Assembly: GCA_900471815.1 (NCBI GenBank)
Contig: UICE01000007.1
Coordinates: forward strand, 62,001-126,000
Length of the DNA: 64,000 nucleotides
Direction: 5' to 3'
Source: Hyphomicrobiales bacterium
GTDB lineage: Bacteria; Pseudomonadota; Alphaproteobacteria; Rhizobiales; Rhizobiaceae
A program made the position numbers and the translations under genes. The notes under the pieces are model-generated. The model saw only the letters and a list, made by a program, of their open reading frames with translations, did not search any database and was not told the DNA's origin. Below, piece by piece: positions 49,901-57,670 of the stretch. The first letter of the stretch is position 1; each line of letters opens with the position of its first letter.

Positions 49901-51724
49901 GGTCAGTTCCATATCATGGACAAAGAGCGGGCTGCCATCGGCTGCGGGCAGAGCGAAAGTCTGCTCGCTGATGACGCGAAAGCCCATATTCTCAAGAAGA
50001 GGCACGCGCTGCGAAAGCGCAACCGCCGAACCATAATGATAGATCTTCAAGGAAGCGGCGCCCGGACCATCGGTGCGATGGCGATAAAAATCCACGAACA
50101 GCGGATTGTTGCGCGTCAGCCCGGCAATACGCCCGGCATCGACAAGCGCTTCTTCCGGTGAAAAGTTTTCACGGTAGCTGTCAGGGAAGGCCGCAGCCAG
50201 AGTGGTAAATTCCGCCGCGCCAGTGCGGTCGCCAACCTCGGCAACAGCATCCTCCCAGGTGCGGACGATAGCGCGGACATTTTCTTCCAGCACCTCGCGT
50301 TTGACCTTGGGGAAGTCATTTTCCGCATGACCTATGATAAAGTGGACGCGGGCCAGATTGCCTTCCGGAAAAGCCGGATAATAAGCCGACACATGCCCAT
50401 CATAGACCGCGGCAAAATAGGACCCCATCTTTTCGCGGACAACAGAATCGTAGCGTTCACGGGGGACATAGACAATGATCGAGGCGAATCGGCCAAACGG
50501 ATCAATGCGTGGCAGAACACGCACGCGCGGCCGCTCTCCCAGAGCAAGAATGATCTCGGCATTTCGGGTCAGGGTCTTGACGTCGATCTGGAAAAGATCG
50601 TCGCGTGGATAGCCCTCAAGAACCTTGATCAGCTGCTTGCCGGAATGATCTTCCCGGTTGAAACCAAGGCGGCTGATAACGCTTTCGGTCTTCGAGCGCA
50701 GATAGGGGATTTTCAGCACGGAGCGCGTATAGGCGCCTGACGTAAACAGGCCGACAAAACGCAGTTCGCCGCTGACCTTGCCTTCCGCATCATAGGTTTT
50801 GACGCCGATATAATCCATATAACCACGGCGATGCACCAGCGACTTCGTATTCGCCTTGGTGACAATCAGCGGCTCAGGGCCGGTGAGAAAGGCAATGATC
50901 TGCGGCGTGGTGGTTACGCCCTGATTGCCACGCTTGAGCACGCGAACATCCGGATCGCGCAAAATGCCAAGGCCAGGCTTGCCCGAACGTTCCAGCTCGC
51001 CCTGGCTGCCATCGCCCTGATAATCATATTCGCGGACACCCAGAAAGGTGAAATTATTGTCGCGTAACCATTCGAGAAATTCGACCGCCTCATCGCAGGC
51101 GGCTTTCTTCATCGGTGTTTTGCCGGTCTTGTAAGCCTCGATTGCATCGTCAAGACGAGCCGCCATCGCGCCGCGATCATTGACCGCTTCCCGGACCTGC
51201 TTGAGCACAAGATTAAGTGCAGCCAGCATGATCTCACGCGTTGGAGCGTCCAGCGCAGGCACATGGATCTGCATCACTGAGACGCGAGCTTCGTCCTTGC
51301 CGGGCTTATCGGGACCAGCGGCACCGATAACGGCACCGCTCTTCTTGTCCACATCCATCACCGGATGCAGCACCAGATAGACAGAGCTGACCCTCTCGCT
51401 GATCTCGCCAAGGACAGAGTCGAGCAGGAAGGGCATATTGTCATTGATCAGTGTGATGACGGTGATCGGGCGGCCATCACGGGAAACAGCACTTCCATCG
51501 GAAATATCTATGAGGGGTTTGCCCGACTTGAAGCGCCTCAGCGCATCTTCTGCCAGCTTTGCAGAAGCTGTCAGAGCACCCGCATCATAGACCGCCAGAT
51601 CCTCTTCCGGAGCGCGCACAAACAGCAGTTCCTCGAAGAGCCGGACCTTGTTTTTGGCGTTTGCAGACTTTGCAGTTTTCGACGTCGGTGCGGCTTTCTT
51701 CGCGGAATTTTCGCTGGAAACCAT
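46931..51724 (-). CDS. gdhB: NAD-specific glutamate dehydrogenase, GDH180/large type
   Basis: A 1597-residue enzyme that oxidises glutamate to 2-oxoglutarate and ammonia with NAD+. It has long N-terminal regulatory regions with ACT-like segments. The catalytic core lies at about 780-1250 ([111 protein letters not shown]). A C-terminal helical region follows. The length matches the L_GDH180 class. An Ala/Lys-rich first 25 residues precede the conserved part. The gene symbol is conventional for this class, not proven. Confidence 0.95.
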   Translation of the reverse strand: [1597 protein letters not shown]

Positions 51725-51830
51725 AAAATACCCCCCTGAATTCTCAAAACTGGCTAATCATAGCTATTAAATAAGGCTTTTCGACCTCAAATTGCATGCA
51801 AACGTGAAAATAGCGTGACACGCAAGAATA

Positions 51831-52463
51831 TTACAATTCGACGAGATGATCATCGAGTTCATTGACATCTTCATGACCAATCGGGAAATGTTCCTCCAGC
51901 AGCAAACCGGCTCTCTCAATTGCCTGAAGAAATCCTGATGCAACTTCACCTTTTTTTGCGTGATCCGTAAGCAGGCTGACAATCCCGTTCCACTCTTCCT
52001 GGCCAACCTTGGCATTGATTCCGGCATCGGCAATCACTTCCGCATAGCGCTCGGCCTGTGAAACAAACAGCAATATGCCGGTTCGCTCCGTTGTCAGGTG
52101 AACATTGCGCGCAAGAAACTGCTGAACGGCATTTTGATGCGCGCGGCGATATCGGACCTGCCGCGGCACGAGCAGCATCGTTATGCCGGGCACAAGCCAA
52201 AGCACCAGCACTGCGGTCAGGAATGCGGCAAGAATGGCAAGGCCAAATGTCGGTAGCGGTATGATGAACCAGTACCAATGTGCGGCAAGCGCGACGATCA
52301 CGGCGGCGAGTAAAATACCGCATGCGGCAGTAAAACCGGCAACGAAGAAGTAGCTGTCGCTCCGCCGTGCAACCACGGCATAGATCTCGCCGCTCGTGCG
52401 ACTTTCAGCAGACCGGATCGCCTCGGCAATACGTTTGTGATCAATGTCTGTGATTAAGGCCAA
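51831..52463 (-). CDS. TPM-domain membrane protein (second TPM gene)
   Basis: About 210 residues. A TPM (PF04536-like) fold starts after residue 5 (ITDIDHKRIAEAIRSAESRTSGEIYAVVARRSDSY), is interrupted by two or three hydrophobic helices (VAGFTAACGILLAAVIVALAAHWYWFIIPLPTFGLAILAAFLTAVLVLWLVPG), and resumes (RNVHLTTERTGILLFVSQAERYAEVIADAGI). The start is most likely the TTG at 52463, one base after the stop of the preceding TPM gene, with GGGGAGC as ribosome site; there is no ATG in a suitable place. It is the third gene of lemA-tpm-tpm. Confidence 0.78.
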   Translation of the reverse strand: MALITDIDHKRIAEAIRSAESRTSGEIYAVVARRSDSYFFVAGFTAACGILLAAVIVALAAHWYWFIIPLPTFGLAILAAFLTAVLVLWLVPGITMLLVPRQVRYRRAHQNAVQQFLARNVHLTTERTGILLFVSQAERYAEVIADAGINAKVGQEEWNGIVSLLTDHAKKGEVASGFLQAIERAGLLLEEHFPIGHEDVNELDDHLVEL

Positions 52464-52464
52464 T

Positions 52465-53301
52465 CTACCAGCTCCCCGATGCGCCGCCGCCGCCGGAAGA
52501 ACCGCCGCCGCCCGAAAATCCACCACCACCGCCACCGCCGCCGGACGACCAGCCACCACCACCGGAAGACCAACCCCCGCTGCCGCCACCGCCATTGCGC
52601 CTTGATGGCCTTGTATCGATATTCATTCCGAGCCAGCGATATTGGCCGGGTCCGATCTTTTGTCCGAAAACCGGGGCCAATACCGCCATGCCGAAACCGC
52701 CGAAGAAAATGATGACCCATACCGTGATGAAGATCACCATGAACCAGTCGATATCGGTATTGGGCTCTTTGATATTGCGCTTGGCGCGAGCCTCAAGCTC
52801 GGCTGAATCACCGGAAAGAACCTGGACTATATCATTGACACCGCGCGCTATTCCCCCGGAATAATCACCGGACCGAAAACCGGGAATAATGCTGTTCTCA
52901 ATTATGAGCTTTGACAACAGGTCGGTCAGCGTGCCTTCAAGACCATAGCCGACCTCTATCCTGACCTTGCGGTCATTCGGGGCAACGACGAGCAAGACGC
53001 CGTTATTTTCCTGCTTCTGTCCGAGTGCCCAATGGCGATAAAGCCGGTTGGAGTAGGATTCAATATCTTGACCATCGAGATCAGGCACTGTCACGACGAC
53101 GACCTGATCTGAGGATTTCGTTTCAAACGCTTCGAGCTGACGTGTTATCGCTTCGCGAGTTTCAGGCTCGATGACATTTGCACCGTCAACAACACGGCCG
53201 GTCAGCGCTGGCAGCTCCGCTGCAAAGGCATGAACGGAAAAGACAGCCAGCAGAACAAGAGCCAGCCAAAGGCGGCTGGCACCGGCAGCTATCGGACGCA
53301 T
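52465..53301 (-). CDS. TPM-domain protein with Gly-rich tail (YgcG-like)
   Basis: 278 residues: a signal peptide (LWLALVLLAVFSVHAFAAEL), a TPM domain at about 30-175 (LTGRVVDGANVIEPETREAITRQLEAFETKSSDQVVVVTVPDLDGQDIESYSNRLYRHWALGQKQENNGVLLVVAPNDRKVRIEVGYGLEGTLTD), one membrane helix and an extreme C-terminal tail of Gly and Ser (GGGGSGGWSSGGGGWSSGGG ...). TPM proteins of this type act in the envelope; some homologues have acid phosphatase activity. ATG 53301 is preferred over GTG 53310. The gene lies between lemA (18-base gap) and a second TPM gene. Confidence 0.88.
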   Translation of the reverse strand: MRPIAAGASRLWLALVLLAVFSVHAFAAELPALTGRVVDGANVIEPETREAITRQLEAFETKSSDQVVVVTVPDLDGQDIESYSNRLYRHWALGQKQENNGVLLVVAPNDRKVRIEVGYGLEGTLTDLLSKLIIENSIIPGFRSGDYSGGIARGVNDIVQVLSGDSAELEARAKRNIKEPNTDIDWFMVIFITVWVIIFFGGFGMAVLAPVFGQKIGPGQYRWLGMNIDTRPSRRNGGGGSGGWSSGGGGWSSGGGGGGGGFSGGGGSSGGGGASGSW

Positions 53302-53319
53302 TGCTCTCACATCAAATGC

Positions 53320-53946
53320 CTAGAATTTCACCTGAGGCGTCTGCTTCGCCGAATCTTCGATGTTGAAAGTCTGATAAGGCTCATTGCCGGTAAACCATAT
53401 CCACGCCCAGATCATTGTCGGCATGGTTTTCAGCGCCGTATTATAGACCCGCACCGCTTCGATATAATCGCGCCGTGCAACGGCAATGCGGTTTTCCGTA
53501 CCCTCAAGCTGCGATTGCAGGGCCAGGAAGTTCTGGTTGGATTTCAGGTCAGGATAGTTCTCGACCACCGCCAATAGGCGCGACAGCGCGCCAGTCAGCT
53601 GAGCCTGATTCTCCTGGAATACTTTCATCGCATTGGGATCGGTCAATGTCTCCGGCGACACCTGGACCGAAGTCGCTTTGGCGCGCGCCTCCACCACGGA
53701 GGTCAGCACGTCCTTTTCCTGAGCGGCATAACCTTTGACGGTTTCCACGAGATTGGGGATCAGATCGGCTCGGCGTTGATATTGGTTCAGGACATCGCTC
53801 CATGCTGCCTTGGCGCGTTCTTCATTGGTCGGGATCGTATTGAATCCGCAGGCCGATAGCAGCGGGACAAGCAAGGCCAGTGCCAAGACGGAAAGAACCC
53901 GTCCCATTTTGCGACGGGGTGCCAGCGATGAGCTCATATACAGCAT
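53320..53946 (-). CDS. lemA: LemA family lipoprotein
   Basis: 208 residues with an N-terminal lipobox (LSVLALALLVPLLSACGFN) and the LemA core NTIPTNEERAKAAWSDVLNQYQRRADLIPNLVETVKGYAAQEKDVL ... AVVENYPDLKSNQNFLALQSQLEGTENRIAVARRDYIEAVRVYN. LemA proteins form long helical bundles with unknown activity, and lemA plus TPM genes are a recurrent operon. The first start ATG 53946 has GAGAG nearby; ATG 53937 is an alternative. Confidence 0.92.
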   Translation of the reverse strand: MLYMSSSLAPRRKMGRVLSVLALALLVPLLSACGFNTIPTNEERAKAAWSDVLNQYQRRADLIPNLVETVKGYAAQEKDVLTSVVEARAKATSVQVSPETLTDPNAMKVFQENQAQLTGALSRLLAVVENYPDLKSNQNFLALQSQLEGTENRIAVARRDYIEAVRVYNTALKTMPTMIWAWIWFTGNEPYQTFNIEDSAKQTPQVKF

Positions 53947-54070
53947 AGTCCACTCTCCAATTTCTACTCGTCCCCAAGCGGCCATGACCGCATATGTGCG
54001 AGCCTAGCCATTTTTTATTCCAAAAGGAACTGGCAAAGCGCTATGCTGAGTGTGAAGCAACGGGGCCACC

Positions 54071-54313
54071 ATGACAGGCAGCAAAAAAGACAATCAGCAG
54101 GGCAAGGAAGCGCAGCGTATCCTGCAACGTGTAGGAGATGAAACCGTTTCAAGCGGCCTTTCATTTACTGATCGCACCAAAGGCCATTTTTCGGCCAAGG
54201 ACGCCGATGCTTCCGACCCTATCGAGGTTCTCGGCACACGCATTGGCAGGGCTTTGGGATTGCTTGTCGTCATTGCCATGTTTATCTGGTTTTTGATCTC
54301 GTTCTTCGGCTAG
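54071..54313 (+). CDS. Small protein with one C-terminal membrane helix
   Basis: 80 residues: a hydrophilic N-terminal part (MTGSKKDNQQGKEAQRILQR ...) followed by one helix (RALGLLVVIAMFIWFLISFFG). I do not recognise a named family, though similar tail-anchored proteins are conserved in Hyphomicrobiales as hypothetical. The ribosome site is weak. The gene lies 50 bases before pdxY. Confidence 0.7.
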   Translation: MTGSKKDNQQGKEAQRILQRVGDETVSSGLSFTDRTKGHFSAKDADASDPIEVLGTRIGRALGLLVVIAMFIWFLISFFG

Positions 54314-54363
54314 TAAAATGGACCGCCTAGGCCGCCTTTTCCTAACTCGCGCATGAGTACCCA

Positions 54364-55245
54364 ATGAATAATCCCGCTATATCTTCCAATGCCGTCATCG
54401 TCATTTCCAGTCATGTGGTGCGCGGCTCGGTGGGCAATCGCGCTGCTGTTTTTGCGCTGGAAACACTGGGGCATCCCGTCTGGGCCGTCCCGACCGTCAT
54501 CCTGCCATGGCATCCGGGACATGGCCCGGCCAAGCGGATTGTGCCGCCTGCCGAACAGTTCGACGACCTGATTGCGGATCTTGAACGCGCGCCTTGGCTC
54601 GGCGAAATAACCGGCATCATGAGTGGTTATCTTGGCAATGCTGCGCAGGCCTCTTCCGTGGCCCGTCTTGTCAAAACCATCAAGGAAAAAAACAAGAAAG
54701 TACTTTACCTTTGTGATCCCGTGATCGGTGATGAAAAGGGCCTCTATGTTCCCGAGGCGACAGCGATCGCTATTAGAGACGAACTTATGCCGCTGGCCGA
54801 TATCTCGACGCCCAATCGGTTTGAGCTTGCGTGGCTGGCCGGAGCCGATCTGCCTGATAACAAGGCTGTCATGCAGGCAGCGCTTCACGCGGGTCCCGCC
54901 ACAATGCTTGTCACGTCAGCCCATCCCATGCTGGCGGGCGGAACAGGTAATCTTCTGATCAATCACACGCTCGCGCTTCTTGCCGAGCATCGCCTCGTCA
55001 CCGGGCCGACCAATGGCCTGGGTGATCTGACTTCTGCCTTGTTCCTTGCCCGTATGCTTTCAGGTATCGAATTGGAACAGGTGCTGCAACGAACCACCGC
55101 CTCTGTTTTTGAGATCATGGCGCGATCTGCCAAGCGCGGCGCGGACGAACTCATGCTCGAAGCCGATGCCTCGAGCCTCTCTACACCAATGGCAATGGTG
55201 CAAATGCGCCGTCTGACTCATCCTACCAAGGGCATCAGGGCCTGA
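54364..55245 (+). CDS. pdxY: Pyridoxal kinase
   Basis: A 293-residue ribokinase-fold enzyme that phosphorylates pyridoxal to PLP: VIVISSHVVRGSVGNRAAVFALETLGHPVWAVPTVILPWHPGHG, VLYLCDPVIGD and the anion-hole/catalytic TGPTNGLGDLTSALFLA. The last is NGLGDL where many enzymes have GTGD, which is within PdxY variation. The ATG lies 50 bases after the small membrane gene, with a poor ribosome site. The GNAT gene starts 4 bases after its stop. Confidence 0.93.
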   Translation: MNNPAISSNAVIVISSHVVRGSVGNRAAVFALETLGHPVWAVPTVILPWHPGHGPAKRIVPPAEQFDDLIADLERAPWLGEITGIMSGYLGNAAQASSVARLVKTIKEKNKKVLYLCDPVIGDEKGLYVPEATAIAIRDELMPLADISTPNRFELAWLAGADLPDNKAVMQAALHAGPATMLVTSAHPMLAGGTGNLLINHTLALLAEHRLVTGPTNGLGDLTSALFLARMLSGIELEQVLQRTTASVFEIMARSAKRGADELMLEADASSLSTPMAMVQMRRLTHPTKGIRA

Positions 55246-55249
55246 AGTC

Positions 55250-55786
55250 ATGACAATCGTGCTGAAGAAACTCACAGCAGCACACGCTGATGATGTGGAG
55301 GCAATTGACGGGTCATTTCATATTAAGTCCCGCCTATCGCTTTCATCGAGTCAAAACATCGTTGATTTTACGGTTGTTCCTGCAGAGCCGCGCGTAAAAC
55401 GCTACGAGCATGACAACCCTGACGATCTCGCCAGCTATATTGGAGCCGAAACCAAGCTTGCCATCATTGCCTATAACAATCAGCGGCCGGCGGGCCTGCT
55501 TCTCGTCAGCGAGAATTGGAACGGCTATGCGATTGTTGACAGTATCAAGGTGGATATAAGCCACCGCAAGGCTGGTATAGGGCGAATGCTGCTTGACGCG
55601 GCAATGGAATGGGCAAGGTCACGCAACCTTTCCGGAATTATGCTCGAAACCCAGGATAACAATGTTGATGCCTGCCTTTTCTACCAGCGTTACGGCTTTA
55701 TCCTGCGTGGTTTCGACACAGGCATTTACTCCGCTATTCCTGCTACCCACGATGAAACAGCATTATTCTGGTATCTGTTGTTCTAG
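55250..55786 (+). CDS. GNAT acetyltransferase resembling streptothricin acetyltransferase
   Basis: A 178-residue GNAT. The acetyl-CoA loop is VDISHRKAGIGRMLLDAAMEW and the C-terminal half is GIMLETQDNNVDACLFYQRYGFILRGFDTGIYSAI ... ETALFWYLLF. The LMLETQDxNVxAC-FYxxxGF and xxxALFWY ends are characteristic of the SatA/Sat streptothricin acetyltransferase group. A role in streptothricin resistance is possible but the family also contains other N-acetyltransferases. It follows pdxY by 4 bases. Confidence 0.82.
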   Translation: MTIVLKKLTAAHADDVEAIDGSFHIKSRLSLSSSQNIVDFTVVPAEPRVKRYEHDNPDDLASYIGAETKLAIIAYNNQRPAGLLLVSENWNGYAIVDSIKVDISHRKAGIGRMLLDAAMEWARSRNLSGIMLETQDNNVDACLFYQRYGFILRGFDTGIYSAIPATHDETALFWYLLF

Positions 55787-55840
55787 CACCCAGCCGCTGG
55801 TGCCAGCCCAATTGAATTTTTGAGCAATCAGGATTAGAGC

Positions 55841-56524
55841 ATGCCCATGACCCTGCTTCCCGAGAGACTCCTCACCGGTTATCGCAACTTCATGGCTCAT
55901 CGCTTCTCCAACGAGACGATGCGCTACAAGCAATTGGCAGAACAAGGCCAGACGCCCGAAACCCTGGTCATCGCCTGTTGCGATTCGAGATCAGCCCCGG
56001 AAATCATCTTTGATACGGCACCAGGCGAAATCTTCGTTGTTCGCAATGTGGCAAATCTCGTGCCGCCTTATTCGCCCGACGGCGAATATCACTCCACCTC
56101 GGCCGCACTCGAATTTGCGGTGCAGAGCCTGAAGGTCAAGCATATTGTCGTCATGGGCCATGGCCGTTGCGGGGGTATCAAAGCTGCGCTCAATCCGGAT
56201 AGCCAGCCATTGTCGCCGGGCGATTTTATCGGCAAATGGATGAGCCTTGTGGCTCCTGCTGCAGAAGCTGTTGCTGCCAATGAGCTGATGACGCCTTTCG
56301 AACGCCAGACCGCACTGGAACGCATCTCTATCCGCTACTCCCTGAAAAACCTTCGCAGTTTTCCCTGCGTGGATATTCTGGAGAAAAAGGGCCGGCTCAC
56401 GCTCCATGGTGCCTGGTTCGATATTTCCACCGGTGAACTGTGGATCATGAATCCTGAAACAGGCGATTTTCTAAGACCGGACCCGGAAGAGAATGGTGTC
56501 GCCGAGATTTCAGAGCAGAGTTAA
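55841..56524 (+). CDS. Beta-class carbonic anhydrase
   Basis: A 227-residue enzyme interconverting CO2 and bicarbonate. Zinc ligands are the Cys of IACCDSRSAP, the His and the Cys of MGHGRCGGIKAAL; the Asp-Arg dyad (CDSR) is intact. AGGA lies upstream of the ATG at 55841 (a second ATG at 55847 is possible). It has its own terminator. Confidence 0.95.
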   Translation: MPMTLLPERLLTGYRNFMAHRFSNETMRYKQLAEQGQTPETLVIACCDSRSAPEIIFDTAPGEIFVVRNVANLVPPYSPDGEYHSTSAALEFAVQSLKVKHIVVMGHGRCGGIKAALNPDSQPLSPGDFIGKWMSLVAPAAEAVAANELMTPFERQTALERISIRYSLKNLRSFPCVDILEKKGRLTLHGAWFDISTGELWIMNPETGDFLRPDPEENGVAEISEQS

Positions 56525-56552
56525 AAAAAGCGGCCTTCGAGGCCGCTCTTTA
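56523..56552 (+). terminator. Terminator after the carbonic anhydrase gene
   Basis: AGCGGCC (56529-56535), loop TTCGA, GGCCGCT (56541-56547), then CTTT; a run of As precedes it, so it may also act on the minus strand for the gene at 56581. Confidence 0.8.
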
Positions 56553-56580
56553 GTAACAATCTTTAGTTTTTATCCAGCTA

Positions 56581-56922
56581 TCAATAGGCGCGGATAATGA
56601 AGGCCGCGCGCGGATACCACCAGCCATCATGACCGCGGCGATAGCCATGGCGCTTTTCGCGGTAACCACGGTGACCATTCCAGCGGCGCTCGCGCCTGTT
56701 GTCATAATGTGAGCGACGCTCGTAGCGATCATATCGATCACGGCGATCATGGCGTCTCTCGGCACGGTGCTTGCGATTTTCGCGATACTGCGCCTTTTCG
56801 ACGAGAGAGGTGACCTGAACCTGTGATGGCGCAACAGGTGCTGCGTAAGATGACACCACCGAAGTAAAACCGATAATGACGGCTACAACACCGGCACCAA
56901 TCGCTGAGATTATTCGTTTCAT
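56581..56922 (-). CDS. Exported Arg/Tyr/His-rich small protein
   Basis: 113 residues: a signal peptide (MKRIISAIGAGVVAVIIGFT then SVVSSYA), then a strongly basic Arg/His/Tyr region (HRAERRHDRRDRYDRYERRS ...) ending DGWWYPRAAFIIRAY. The GWWYP-AAF ending recalls the BA14k-type lectin-like proteins of Brucella, but the conserved cysteine-bearing C-terminus is absent, so it is at most a short relative. CAAGGAG precedes the ATG at 56922. Confidence 0.75.
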   Translation of the reverse strand: MKRIISAIGAGVVAVIIGFTSVVSSYAAPVAPSQVQVTSLVEKAQYRENRKHRAERRHDRRDRYDRYERRSHYDNRRERRWNGHRGYREKRHGYRRGHDGWWYPRAAFIIRAY

Positions 56923-57008
56923 GAATGCTCCTTGAATTCCACAACCTATGAGTGCGCCTTCACTCATGAACAGAGTGTGAACGATCGGTTATTATTCAAG
57001 GATGCGGC

Positions 57009-57191
57009 TTAGCGTTTCTTTTTACGCTTGGAGGTTTCGGCCTTGGTTTCGAAAAGATCCGTGCCGTCTTCACTCTTATTTACTTCAATAGCCGTGATTT
57101 CGGCGTTTTCCGCCAGCTTTGCCTTTAGCGTCGCCTTGCTTTCCGGCGGAGTTTTCGTGTCGGTTGTCTTTTGTGCGAATTTTATCGCCAT
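57009..57191 (-). CDS. Small Lys/Glu-rich soluble protein
   Basis: A 60-residue protein, MAIKFAQKTTDTKTPPESKA ..., ending in KAETSKRKKKR. It is highly charged, with no membrane segment and no recognised domain. The start ATG 57191 is fixed by AAGGAG 10 bases upstream. It may be a nucleic-acid-binding small protein, judging only from the basic tail. Confidence 0.7.
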   Translation of the reverse strand: MAIKFAQKTTDTKTPPESKATLKAKLAENAEITAIEVNKSEDGTDLFETKAETSKRKKKR

Positions 57192-57443
57192 TTGCCTGAT
57201 CTCCTTGCCGGTATGTGAGGACATAACGTGACATCCGTCGCATGCCTATCACGCAACAGCCGGATGATCGCGTTAATTCGCAATCTTTCAGCGTCTTTGT
57301 TGAGGAATACCGTTGCCAGGCCGGGTATTCTATTGGGTAATTATGCTGCACCTGCTCAGAAATGCACCTTCAATGATTATAATTTCACCGCAATGCATAG
57401 CAGCTATGCATTTATAGCGATTGTTGCGCTGCAAAAAGAGGCT
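57192..57443. other. Non-coding stretch before the sRNA candidate
   Basis: About 250 bases without a supported gene. It contains the perfect palindrome ATGCATAGCAGCTATGCAT-type arms (ATGCATA/TATGCAT, 57393-57411). The open frame here lacks a ribosome site and resembles no protein. Confidence 0.35.
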
Positions 57444-57449
57444 TATGTA
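57421..57449 (+). promoter_or_regulatory. Promoter of the AbcR-like sRNA
   Basis: TTGTTG (57421-57426), 17 bases, TATGTA (57444-57449). This housekeeping-type pair places transcription start near 57456, just at the base of the first sRNA stem. Confidence 0.5.
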
Positions 57450-57455
57450 GCAATC

Positions 57456-57558
57456 AGTCATCGCGGTACTCCTCCCATTTTGCCGCGATGGCTGTTCCCC
57501 TCTGGAGGTTTTTAACCTTCACAATTCAGGCCGGGCTTTTTAGTCCGGCTCTTTTTTT
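57456..57558 (+). ncRNA. Candidate AbcR/alpha-r15-like trans-acting sRNA
   Basis: About 103 bases. Stem GTCATCGCGG (57457-57466) pairs over 10 bp with CCGCGATGGC (57483-57492). The 16-base loop holds CTCCTCCC (57469-57476), an anti-Shine-Dalgarno word. A second C/U-rich segment CCCCTCT (57497-57503) is single-stranded, and a terminator ends the RNA. This matches the architecture of AbcR sRNAs of Hyphomicrobiales, Hfq-dependent regulators of ABC transporter mRNAs. Identification is by structure and motif only. Confidence 0.62.
57529..57558 (+). terminator. Terminator of the sRNA candidate
   Basis: GGCCGGGCT pairs with AGTCCGGCT (9 bp, two G-U pairs), loop TTTT, followed by seven Ts. It has the strong hairpin-plus-U-tract form expected of an Hfq-bound sRNA. 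Confidence 0.8.
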
Positions 57559-57670
57559 GCCCGTAATTCAAGATCGCATACAAAATTTATACAATAATTG
57601 TTCACCTTGTTTCGGAAAGGTTTTTTCATGGCTAAAGCCTATGCTTGCCCATGAATGCTGAAAGGTGGAA

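Noticed and set aside
57228-57515. 95-codon open frame before the sRNA candidate
   Set aside because: No ribosome site, no recognisable domain, and it runs into the sRNA stem and its C/U-rich loops.
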